In this document: positions 44,965-56,420 of the stretch, one piece after another | Layout: each line of letters begins with the position of its first letter | How positions within the stretch are numbered: the first letter of the stretch is position 1 | Program-made: the position numbers and the translations under genes | The notes under the pieces: model-generated | What the model was told of the DNA's origin: nothing | Database searches by the model: none | What the model saw: only the letters and a program-made list of their open reading frames with translations | DNA from: Saturnia japonica | Lineage: Eukaryota; Arthropoda; Insecta; Lepidoptera; Saturniidae | Direction of reading: 5' to 3' | Length of the DNA stretch: 64,000 bases | Assembly (NCBI GenBank): GCA_033032175.1 | Contig: CM065310.1 | Location: 8,556,001 to 8,620,000 of the forward strand

Positions 44965-45822
44965 TATTTTATATACTTATACCTTGATATATGTATACCT
45001 ATAGATTATTCCAGTAATGAAATTATAAAAATAGGTCGTATGGTTTTTGAAATAAAAAAAACGTAACAAAAAACTTTTTAAAGTCAAAATATATAGGAGA
45101 TTGAAGAAAACCAAGTCAATATTAAAAACTGTTTTGATTTTAATGGAAATTAATTTACCAACTACAAATCAATAATTTTTCAATATAAGGAATTTGATAT
45201 CAGTACAAAAAGTTTTAAATATAATATAGTCAATAACAAAATTTAAAATTACAGTATTTTCATTATAATTTACTACACACAGTAAACATGTCAATGGTAA
45301 ATTTGTATAAGGTTATCAAACATTTCAAAATATGTACAAATCATAAATTCGAATACGAAAATTATACTATATCACAGTCGCTAGAGAAAGGTGCCTATTT
45401 TATGTTACAGAGCCATACTATTTAGAGATACATTCACAAAAACTACAATTGAAAGTCTACGGTTACTTCGAAGATTATAAAATCGTTGTTTACTTGAACT
45501 TCTTTATATATTTAGTGAGATCAACTTCATAGCTTCGTAATTAAAGGAAAAAAACAAAGAAAATTCACTTGATTTTGAACGGTGAATGATATTAAAAAAA
45601 TTATCTAGGGCACGGTTAATATTTTGGAAGAGTAGACCTTTCTAGTTAATGTTTTTCTAGTTTGAAATATATTTAAAAAAGTATTATCAGGAATATCGCT
45701 TTGTCCTGAAAGTTTAGTTCAGAATTCTCAAATATTATTTACATTATGAATCAGTATAAATTAGTATTGCTTAGTATTAATTATATTTTAATGATAATTA
45801 TATTGCATTACTATTTAAATTA

Positions 45823-48800
45823 TTAACTATGATACGTATGTCCTGAACAACCTGATGTCCCTGAGTGATTGGTAAATGCGTGCATTTCTCTGTACGTTGA
45901 TTCTCTGCAAATAATTAAAGTTAAATAAAGTATACTGACGGAACGATATGATTTCAAAAGTAATCATTGTTACCACATAAATCATCTAAATAATTTATTA
46001 ACAATGAAATTTTCGATCATTCTTATACGATTCTACCACTTTAATCAATAAATTTTTTTGGATCATACATTATTTCTATTTGGTTCATCGTTCAATTTAT
46101 AAATACGATTTTCATCGGTAGACATTCAGTAAAGATCTTACCTTTCATAAGGTGGTGGTGGAAGAATATCACACAAATTTATTCTACAGTTCTCGTCACT
46201 TCTCCCGGCTGTATTATATTTTACGTCTTCACTAGTTTGTCTAAATGTATTCTCTCTACCCAACCAGTGCCACTGCGGATAGTCATATTCAGCTTCCACC
46301 ATTGCCCATTCTTTATTCCCATCATGATTACTTGAAGATCTTGAATGATTGATTTTACACGATGGACATTCTTCTATACAATAGTCTTGATCGTTACATT
46401 TAGTCATTTCACTATAATCTTTTGTTAAAGTTGAACTACTACTTCGGCAGCATGTCGAACATTCGTCATTTGAGTATTGGTTGCTATCGCCATAGGATCT
46501 GATCATACTATTATCATAAGAGCCTGGGCTCACTGCACATTTCATACAAGAATCTTCTGCATCTGTGTTATCCTGTAAAAGTATCTTATTAAGCTATATT
46601 TTATTCATACAATCGTGACAATCCATATTTTAGTATTTGAAACTAAGAAAAAAAATTAAACCTGATAATTTAATTCTGTGTATATAGCACTTGAAGCATA
46701 AGGTTCTGGTTGGATCCTCCTATTATCCTCCTCAGGTATAATGTTCATTACGGTTGTGTGTTGCGGAAGACTATATTCAGCTTCCATAGCCATTGTTGCT
46801 ATCGAATGACCGCCTGAATAAAAAGTTATGCTCAAAATAATAACTAAAACAATTTTTATAATATAAATTTCAATCTTCTAATACAATTTTCTATTTAAAG
46901 CATACATTTTTGAGTAAAAAAACTAAAGAAAATAATTCAGTAGTATTGATTTTATTCAACTAACCTGATATCAGACTTTGATGACAATTCAATATCTCTA
47001 TTCGAGGTTCGGTTGAACTTTCAAACATGGCTGGCCTTTCTCTTAACCACACGGGTTCTTTACCTAAAAGACATTGTTGGGCATTCGTAATTGCTGTACC
47101 TATAATAATTATGAAAATATTAATAATGTGATAGTATTTAAAAATGTATTAATATTAAAATCGCATGACTTTACCCGTCGAGTTTTGATTCTTTCTTTGT
47201 TTAGAATTGCGTCTTTTAATATAAACAATAACACCAGTACTGATGAGTACTAACACTAACAAAGTTAAACTCAGTGCTAATAACCAGGTTTCTTGGAACA
47301 TTGATATTATTGCCTTGTCTGTTGCAGGTTCCGTCCTGAAGCAAAATATTTATTTTATATTTGAGATATTTTCGTGCAAGTTATAAAAGTAAACATTTAA
47401 CAAAAAAAGTAAAATCTTACTGAACGTAATGTCTTTGAGATTGTGTGGGCAGCATATGTATATGAGCTGGCTGACTGAATGGCCCGTGACCACGGTGAGT
47501 CACAGCAGCGGCGCGGGCACTGTAGCGACCACCAGCCCGCAATGAACTTGCAGCAGCTGCTCGAGTTCTTGGACCCAATGACATCTGACCTACAACACGA
47601 CCCCCAGTCGACCCTCCCACTCGAACTTCAATCTATAATAAAACATCCAATAAAAATGTAAAAGATTTACGTTAATAATAATCAACAAGGAAAAATACCG
47701 ACCAAATAACCAGAAAGTTCTCCGTTCCAAGCATATATAGGGGGTGGGTCCCATCTAATCCAGGCAGACGTCGCATTTATTACTCCGGCTGTAACAGCCT
47801 GAGGTGGCTCTGATGGTACTACAAATGAAACATAAATAGTTGCAACCCTTACCGTTTATTTCAATATTATCACGTAATGCTATAAAAATATCAACTCACC
47901 ATCTTCTTCAGTGAACCCTGATCTTAAATTCGAAGGTTTTCCTAACAATAATTTATAAAATGGCATTAAGAACACATCATATTGAGCATAAGGTAGTAGA
48001 CCAGTAAGAACATGACTAGATGATCCACTATTATGTACCGTAGTCATTGTAAAATTTGCATATTTTCTAAATTCAGTTAAATTATCTTTTAAAGATTCAT
48101 TGGAATGTTGAGCATTTTCTAACTCTATAATATGTTTTCCATTAACAGAAGTACCGTTAAACCAAATTTTCACTCCTTCTAAATATTCGTTGTAATCAGT
48201 CATGACCTAAAATTAAAAATATTTATTTTTTTATATTCGTCTTCAATTTATTCAAAGTTAAAAGAAAAACAATAACATATGACTTACATCCCAAACTATT
48301 TTAAGCGTAGTAGAAGATATACCTTCGACTCGTTTTAAAGAGAGAACATCTTGTTGCAAATATCTTCTAGCTTGTACTAATTCGTATTGTGTCATAGGAG
48401 GATGATTTTGAGGTTTACTGAGCTCCGGATATGGAGACGAAGATTCTACATCGCCTGTATAAGAGTTTGCTTCTCTTCTCAAAACCTATTAAAGTAAAAA
48501 TAATAAAAGATAAACAAAAATATGACACATATCATAATATTGTCTATTAAATCATAATACTAACTTGTAAAGTAGCAGTATGCAAAGCACTTCCCGCTGC
48601 GCTAACGGCCACGCATGTCAATCTTCCGGCATGATGTGTCATCACTCTATCCAAATACAAAGATCCCGTTCCATGAAGAGACTTCGGAAATACTAATTCC
48701 TATCAAGTAACGCACTATTTTTAATAAACTATTTTACTTTCAAAAATATTTTTAATTACATATTTAACTGTTCTTACTTGTGACCCTTCCATAGTCCAAA

Positions 48801-51800
48801 ATACAACTGGTTTTGGTGTACCTTCTGCCTCACATGGAAAAGAAACTGCTTCGCCTTCCCATGCTGTTTGATCTGAAGGAACTCGTGTAAAATGAGGTAG
48901 AGCTAAAATTACAAATTTCATATTAATGAATATTCAAGTTTAACAGGAATAACCAAGTTTTTAAAATATAATACACTCACAATGAACAGTAAGGGTTGCG
49001 CTTGCAATACTAAATCCAGCCTGACTTTCAGCTCTACAAGTATATGTTCCCGCATCATTAGCTGTAACCCTATCTATTCTTAAAGACCCTCGTCGAACAA
49101 TTGCATACGGAGACAAAGATCCGTTATCACGAGCCCAACTTACTGAAACATCGGATTCTGGGGATGCCTAAAACATTCAATTTTAATATATAAAAAATCT
49201 GTTACATATAATAATATATTGAGCACTTAAGTTATAACTTTCTTACTTGACAGTAAAATTCTATGTTCTGTCCTATTAAAGCAGTTATGTTATTAGGTTT
49301 CACTAGAAAATGTGGTCTGCGTAACACGAGAAGCGTTGCAGGATGTGATTGCCTTTCACCGGCCACATTGGACGCTATACATCTATACACACCACTGTCT
49401 GAAGGATGACTTTCCAAAATTTTAAGATTGCCACCGTCGACCACCATTATCCTAGAAATAAAATTTGATTAAGTAGAATAAATATGTGCATCTATCTACG
49501 AGTATACAATTTACAAATATAATAACTAAATTATTAAAATTTACCTTCCATTTACTTCTACATCTAATGTGTGTGCATCTTTTGTCCAATGTATCGATGG
49601 ATCCGGTACACCTTTTGGTGATGAACATTCTAGTAAAGCTGGCTCTCCACTAGCTACTTTAATATCGCGAGGCTCCGTTCGAAAATCATCTCGGAGAACT
49701 GAAAGTCAATCCCTATTTTTAGCTCAAACGTTTCAAAGATTCTTTAAAAAAATGGTATTTGAAAAAAGAAATAAATTTCATACCCGCAATAGTAAGAGTA
49801 GCATTTTTGCTAACCGCTTCTCCGACAGAATTGCGAGCGACACACCAATATACACCCTCATCGTTGTCTTTTTTTCCTCGAACAACTCTACAACGTTTAA
49901 CAATTAAATAAAACTTCCTCAACCAATGCAAGAAAAACACATATACTCGTATGTACTGTGTATATACTGAAATTATTTTCATTTACGAAATATTTAGTAA
50001 AATAAAGTAACGCTGAAAAGCGAGAGGTTTAGTTAAAATAAAATTAATTATTGTTCTTAGTACTATTTGACCTTAAATGAAATAAAATTATTGGTAAAAA
50101 AACACGTTTTAAAGCAATATAAACTATAAAGTGAAAAATATTATTGAAATATAAAGATTTTATTTAACAGTGAAGTCAGACAACTCTCAGTAGAGATTAA
50201 ATTTTAAAGTAAAAATTTAAAACCGAATATTTAATAACAAAAATATACTGTAAAAAAATTGTGAGGCCCTTGATATTAGTTGTCTCAATTATAGTATTCT
50301 CACTTATTCATAAAAGTAGTATGAGTCGTATAATATCAAAAACGGTAAAATTGGTGTAACCGATTCAAGAAAAACTAATAATACGTGCAATTAGAATTTG
50401 TTGAAGCTAGCAGTAAAATATTTACCATGTATACAATTGAAATTTTTTTGTTTTTTATTTTTATTGCAACCTTATCGTTCAGAACAACTTTGCCGCTTTT
50501 GATTTTCTATGAGTCAAATGTAAGTAGAAAGTCATCACTCCACTTAACTATATATTACTTTATTACTTCTACTTTGTCTAAATGCCTATCAGTTTTATGT
50601 ATAGGTATGCAGTAGGTACTTTATGTAGTTATACTCTAACTGTACAACAAACTACACCGACTTAAAAGTGTCCTGATTTATATGAACGCATGATAAGGAT
50701 AAGACGATAGCTTGTGATAATTCAATTTCCTGGTAAACGGTATATTTTCTTTATTTATTTTTTTAATAACCCAGCTATTTAACTACACTTACCTACTCAC
50801 ACCTGGAAGAAATCTCGTGACTGCATATTTTGAGATGGGCATTTTTTAAATTTGTACTGACAATTAATTTGCTAAATATGAACGGACCTTTGACGTAGTT
50901 GGCGTATTAGGAATTCGTTGTTGCAATATTTAGTGCGTTTCGTAAACAAAAATGTTTATTTATTAATTGTATTATTAACTGATACTGAACTGAACCATAG
51001 ATCTCTGCGTTTTAAATCGCGAATACTTCGTGTACTGGGGTGGGTGGATTAAGACCGTTTGCTCAGTAGTGAGTTATTGATAAACTTGTAATATAATATA
51101 AACACACTTTGTACATAACTGATTTAATTTTATAATACGATATATTAGGTATATTAAAATGTATTATTTAAATAATATTTTATTACTAATTAATAAAAAT
51201 ATTTATTTTCTAAAATTAAAACTTACCTTAGGAACAAGAGTCCGTCTTCAAGTAATACTCTATGTGGGTGATCGTTTGGTACCAGAGGTATTCCGTCCTT
51301 GTACCAATGAATAGTTGGCTTTGGTTTGCCTTCGGACACACATCGCAGGGTAGCAGGTTCGCTTCTTCCGACGATAGTGTCTGCCGGGTGCTCCTTTATT
51401 CTTGGTGCACGACTTTGAGCTTTGCAAAAAGAATATAGTTTTTTATTGCACTATAAGCTATTTCTTGGAATATTAAAAACATTTTTTTTTGTAAACTAAT
51501 ATTTACTAATTATATTTACTACTGATAGTAAATAATTATTTAATAAATAAACACCAAGAGTCAATTAATAAACGAACTGTAATGAAGCATCAAAAAGCAA
51601 ACATAATTAAACAATAACAAAACCATGGCAATGATTTAAACCAATTAAAGTTAATTGAGAAATTTTAAATGATTACTTGTTTGTTGACAACTAAAACAAT
51701 GTATGTTCAATGACTTACCTTCAATAAAACAGGGTGATGTAAGGAAAAGGTAAAAAATCACTACACTGTTGAACTGGTACGACGACACTTGTTTATCTGT

Positions 51801-51863
51801 TTTAATTGTACCGGTGACCATGCTGACACTACTGATTACTGTCACTTCGAACTGCAATTCCAC
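45823..51863 (-). CDS. robo1: Roundabout (Robo) axon-guidance receptor with a 4 Ig + 2 FN3 ectodomain
   Basis: Receptor for Slit at the neuronal membrane. Rebuilt from 17 exons: 51719–51863, 51227–51419, 49784–49887, 49545–49698, 49247–49451, 48981–49167, 48778–48902, 48565–48699, 48288–48485, 47900–48206, 47703–47818, 47421–47632, 47175–47335, 46965–47099, 46662–46813, 46142–46572, 45823–45904. Phases agree at every join and the total is 3042 nt (1013 residues). Signal peptide in exon 1 (start 51863, or 51821). Ig1 (about 53–147) has [20 protein letters not shown], a strong Robo signature. Ig2 148–243 (VVDGGNL), Ig3 to 330, Ig4 to 416; FN3 about 460–584 and 586–690; membrane helix 711–733; tail 734–1013 with [12 protein letters not shown] (about 829) and LPPPPY (980–985). 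Ig5 and the first FN3 are absent. Exon 11 uses an unusual donor (GTCGGT). The robo1 paralogue assignment is less sure than the family. Confidence 0.9.
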
Positions 51864-52360
51864 TTCGCATACTGCCTACACAATCTCTTTTGTAAGTAAA
51901 TTATTCTTCTCCATAACTGTTGATTATAATTACAATAAAATATTTTCTTTAAGTGTCTCGTTAATAGTTTATGTGGACATCGCGATGTATACAAAGAGCA
52001 AAGTTACACAACCTCCCCGTCTGATGTCCTTAGGGTTACTGCCCCCCACTATGGATGTCATTTTGCGCCGACTCAGTAACGTATGAGCTTTTGCATAGCC
52101 CCATGATAATGATTTTGGATGTGTACACTTGATGCATTGCACATGACATAATATTAATTGTTCTTATATTCGCCTAATATGCAATTAGGAAAAAGATTTT
52201 TGAAGAAAAAACTTTTAGATTTAATAAATTTTTAGATTTAATTTAAATGTAGTGTCAATGTAACAGGAATTATTTGGAAATAATCCTGACATTACAAAAT
52301 TTGTATTTAAAATTTGTCAATTAATAAAATGTTATATTTGTTAGAATAATACGTAGGTAG
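51864..52360. other. Upstream region of robo
   Basis: It would contain the 5' untranslated exon(s) and promoter of robo on the minus strand, but no TATA or initiator motif stands out and upstream non-coding exons cannot be placed. The plus-strand frame at 51769–52086 is a shadow of exon 1 plus intergenic sequence. Confidence 0.4.
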
Positions 52361-52586
52361 TAGCGTCATTCGACATTCAGTACCGCAAATGTAAAATTGG
52401 GTCACTTTACAGGAGACACAAAAACTGATTTGATTATATTTCATACTATACTATTAGCTAAATAACTCAATTTTAGGTAGTTTTTTGGTCATATTTGAAA
52501 TACGCGTATACGCAATAGCGTATTTAATTCAAAAGAAAAGAAGAAATTGCAATATTTTCACATTCGCGGTACTGAATGCCGAACGA
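52361..52586. mobile_element. MITE-like element with imperfect terminal inverted repeats
   Basis: GTCATTCGACATTCAGTACC (52365–52384) and onwards is matched on the opposite strand by GTCGTTCGGCATTCAGTACC (ending about 52586). The roughly 40-bp arms are about 80% alike and enclose some 150 bp of AT-rich sequence. No clear target duplication was found. Confidence 0.5.
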
Positions 52587-52659
52587 CGAGTAGTTTAGAC
52601 ATTGCGATAGTTAAACGAATTTTAAATTAAAATTTATACATATAAAATTTTTAATAAAA

Positions 52660-52902
52660 ATGTCCCTAAATGCAGCATCAGCTTCTTTCATGAATAAAGT
52701 CGCAATTAGAGTATCCATATTCAATAAAACAGCGACGATACGACTTATGCCAGGATTTGCTATACCATGGTTCATATTCAACGCACGTGTATCCGAATGT
52801 GTCAATTGGAAGGCTGCACTGCACACATGCGAGACACGTATTTTGTTACCTAACTGTTTTGCGGCAACGCCACAGAAATTCCCTCATGAGAATAAACTTT
52901 AA
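52660..52902 (+). CDS. Hypothetical 80-codon ORF
   Basis: ATG in a favourable AAAA context, GC-richer than the surroundings, ends in TAA at 52900–52902. The peptide starts MSLNAASASFMNKVAIRVSI. I see no recognised domain, signal peptide or splice evidence. The minus strand is also open here (52611–52826). It may be a small gene, a remnant, or chance. Confidence 0.2.
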   Translation: MSLNAASASFMNKVAIRVSIFNKTATIRLMPGFAIPWFIFNARVSECVNWKAALHTCETRILLPNCFAATPQKFPHENKL

Positions 52903-54340
52903 GTAGATAAGATTTATTTTAAAGATGCCGAATTTTCTAAAGATTTTTTTTTTTAACTGACTGTACTGTTAGCCTTAGGATTTTTCTAAAGATCTAATAT
53001 CTCCTTATATATAGCTTGATTCTTTCGGCTGTTACATTAAATATCATTAAAAAAAAAAATTATTTATTTATCCCTTAAATATCATATAATCTTCAATATC
53101 GAATTCTGAACTAAAATTTTTAATTGAAGCCCTTTCCGGTAAGCTGAATAAATTGCTTTTGCTGTTCGTTTTTGTTTCTCATTTATGTATATCCCACTAA
53201 TTTGCTCATCACAGCTTTAAATAATAATGTAATAAGTATACATTTTCAGTGTTAATAAAGGTTTAATTCAGAAACCAAAAACAACAAAGAGAAAATACAG
53301 CCACAAATTTAATATCTTCAAACCAGCGTCAGAATATTTAGTTTGCTGTTAGATCATACAAAAATAAATTAACGAAACATGTACAAATTAACATGTTTAA
53401 AAAACATAAACGACGACCTACATAAATATTAACACAAAATAATTGTAAATTCTCTATGTATTTATTTCCAAAGCGTATTTCTTGAATATCAATTCGGGAT
53501 ACTTCAAAGGACTTAAATGACGTGACTACAGACGAGTCTAGCCGAGATTAATGAACACAGACAATGTAAACAAACATGTATTTTAAAAGGAGATGATAAA
53601 TTTATACGATCAAATTTATATACTGCAACGCACATCTCATATGTATTCATTGAGAATGACAAAAAATGTTTTGTAAGCGTAGTTTTTTTAACTCAATTTT
53701 AAAATGCCTTATTCTGTATTATACATTTAGATAACATGTTTTAGCAACAGTTTATTACAACGTTTTGTAATATTATGTCAACAAAATAATAAGCTACAAC
53801 AATAAATAGTAAACTATTTTTATGTAATCTCAAATTAAAATTTATTTCTTTAGCGGCAAACTTTCAATCAAATCATATTCATAAAAGTCACGCTGTCCAG
53901 ATCAAGCATCACCTTTCATTATGTTGTTCCAGTAAAATATCATTAACCGTATAGACCTTTTTCGTAAGTAAAAGCTAGGTAAATAGGATATTTGTATTCA
54001 ATTATCTGTCGGATACTTTGTCAAAAGGGAAAATATGTCTCCACACTACTAAGTATATATTACTAGGTATACAATTTCTGATTAAATTCTTAAGCCTAAC
54101 ATTAATGAGGACATCAAATTGCATGGTATCATTGAAACAACTGAATTCCAAATAATTATTTACAAAAAGAGAAACCTAAATCATGAAATCAAATGCACAT
54201 ACCTACGCCTCGTATTTCATTCTTAGTATTATCTTTATCAGTAGTATCAAATTCAGAGATAAATGCTACGTTTACAAATAAAGCTCGTTTTGTGACTTTT
54301 CTACAATAATGACTAAACATTTATTTAATGTTTATATTTA
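52903..54340. other. AT-rich intergenic sequence
   Basis: No supported feature. Confidence 0.5.
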
Positions 54341-54660
54341 CTAGCTAGCCCCGCCGCCGTTGTTCTCTCCTTTCCAGAAGTCAACAACAACTCGACAACA
54401 ACACTACCTACCATGTTCGGGAAGAATATAAATAACATAGATCTACCGATATCATGGTGATCAGTCAATTAGTTTTGGAGTGTATCAATCTCATATATAC
54501 CATAGCTGTGCCCCACGGCTTCACTCGTATAAAATTTGAATAGGAATGTCCTTTACACTCTTTTAGGTATTGATTTGAGGGATCCATTCTTAGCGGAGGC
54601 CTACGTCATAATAACCATCAGTGTGTCAAATTTCAGCACAATCGGCACCCTTATTACGTA
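54341..54660 (-). repeat. Helitron-like repeat remnants, inverted
   Basis: Read on the minus strand, two ends are visible: GGCGGCGGGGCTAGCTAG at 54341–54358 and GAGTGAAGCCGTGGGGCACA then GCTATGG near 54506. The following TCAAATTTCAGCACAATCGG phrase is common in moth repeats. Borders are uncertain. Confidence 0.4.
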
Positions 54661-54877
54661 TTTCGCAATTGCAAAGCGGTACCAGTAATCGCTAAATACT
54701 TTTTAGAAATCGTAAATTCGTATTATGGAACACCTTTAATGTACCAAACACAATTTGATTTTGCCATTTCGGAGCAAATATTTAGCGATTTCTGCTATCG
54801 CTTTGTTATTATTAGGGGACCCTTCAGTGGTATGAGCTCTGCGTTGATAGATCAGTCAGTCCTTCGGTCAGTCGGTG

Positions 54878-54879
54878 TT

Positions 54880-54915
<36 letters not shown>
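54878..54915. repeat. TA dinucleotide microsatellite
   Basis: Uninterrupted TA repeat for about 35 bases, followed by TAGTATATAG. Confidence 0.9.
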
Positions 54916-54917
<2 letters not shown>

Positions 54918-55371
54918 TATAGTATTTGTTTACAATATCACCTGATCATAAGTGATGATATAGCCTAAGATGGTAGAACGCTAAGCCTCGGGCCTCAGTC
55001 GGGTTTTTTGTTTCCATTTTAATAATTTAGCTTGTTCTTAAATGTTTAAAATAATTTATAGTGTCTAATTGAACTAAATTTTCTACTACTACTACTTTTC
55101 TACTATAGAGGCCATTTGTGTGGTATTTGCGCTATCAAGATTTTTATTAAATTACATTAATCAGACATACTATAAAGAATTATTATTCACTGGATATTAA
55201 CGGTTTATAAAAAAAAAAAAAATGTAGCTTTTCTTAAAGCACGCTTAACATTTAAAATTATTTTAGTTGATTATTCTCAAAGCTTATACCGGTCAAATGC
55301 CGTAAGGTGAGATTGAGGTGAGTAGAATTTTTTCATTTAGTTGCTGTTTTTCATACAGAAATATACCACGC

Positions 55372-55395
55372 GGACGAAGTCGCGGGCACAGCTAG
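55372..55395 (+). mobile_element. Helitron-like 3' end
   Basis: GCGGACGAAGTCGCGGGCAC then AGCTAG followed by T, the common moth Helitron-like terminus; the left border is not determined. A second such end (ACGCGAGCAGAGCTGCGGGT then ACAGCTAG) is at 55540–55567. Confidence 0.5.
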
Positions 55396-55397
55396 TC

Positions 55398-55567
55398 TAT
55401 ATAAATAAAATGATAGAGGATCTCCGTTGTGGGCGCTTCACGCAAAAACTACTGGGTAGATTTTGACCTGTTTTTTATTCCTTAGATACTTCGTCCTTAT
55501 CTAAAAAAACATCACGATACCTTCATAATTCTGTAATCCACGCGAGCAGAGCTGCGGGTACAGCTAG
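55398..55567 (+). mobile_element. Helitron-like short element
   Basis: From TATATAAATAAAATGATAG to ACAGCTAG (CTAG at 55564–55567) followed by T. It lies directly after another terminus of the same type at 55395. Confidence 0.4.
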
Positions 55568-55919
55568 TCTTTAATAGAAATCAAATCATATTAGTGTCAT
55601 AAGACATAAATTTATGAATATTTAATCTGGCAGATGCTTTTCAAAATGTTTTTGTCTTTTACTAGGTACTGTAAAATAAAGCATTTCCTATTTATGTTCC
55701 AGTTGCATCCATTGGGCATTTCCACCATGCTGCTCACGTACTGCGGACTTCGAGTCTTGTGTCAAGTGAAGCGAACAACGATACAGATCATTGGCACGTG
55801 CCGGCCGCTTGTACCAGATCGACGGAGATAAAAGAGATGGCACGGACAATCGTTAACTCACGAAAGCGACATCAAAGCGTCAAGTGTAAATGTAAAGAAA
55901 AAAATTATTTTATTTTATA

Positions 55920-56420
55920 AAGGTGGCAAACAAAAATGCGGCCCGCTTAATCGTAAGCATTATTGGAATCCCAGATGTCGTACTTAAATATAACATAGCC
56001 TATGTCCCTCCCATAATTAAAACGAATCTATCGAGGTTAGTATTTAAGCTGCAAAAACACTGTGTTAGGGCAATGTTTGGGCTTAAGACTACTGATAGCT
56101 GTAAACCAGATTTTGAGAAATATAAGATCCTAACACTGCCGTCTATTTATATATTGAAGGATTCTCTTTTTGTGCAGCAAAACTCTCAATACTTTCCGAG
56201 GTTTTCAAATTTAGTTACTCGCAACAGACGTGATGATTCTCAGCTCTAGGACTGCTCTTATGTGAAAAAGTATTTTGTGTATAGCAATCTATAACACAAT
56301 ACCAAACAACTTTAAATAATTAAATTTAAACTTATTTAAAAAGCATTTAAAGGATAATTTTAAGTGCTATTAGAACATTAATGACTTTTTAAATGATACT
56401 TTTCTATAATCCATATTAAT
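55920..56420 (+). pseudogene. LINE ORF2 C-terminal fragment (CR1/L2-like group)
   Basis: After a scrap of dispersed repeat D (AGGTGGCAAACAAAAATGCG), the frame reads LVFKLQKHCVRAMFGLKTTD, then CKPDFEKYKILTLPSIYILK and NLVTRNRRDD. This fits the LINE pattern LQKxxIRxxxGxxxxxSCxxxFxxxxILTLPSxYI…NTRxxx. After the stop at 56247 another frame gives IYNTIPNNFK then LNLNLFKKHLKDNFK, the expected final segment. It is a dead 5'-truncated element. Confidence 0.7.

Noticed and set aside
47417..47661. Plus- and minus-strand ORFs around robo exon 12
   Set aside because: The minus one is exon 12 itself read past its splice sites; the plus one is its shadow.
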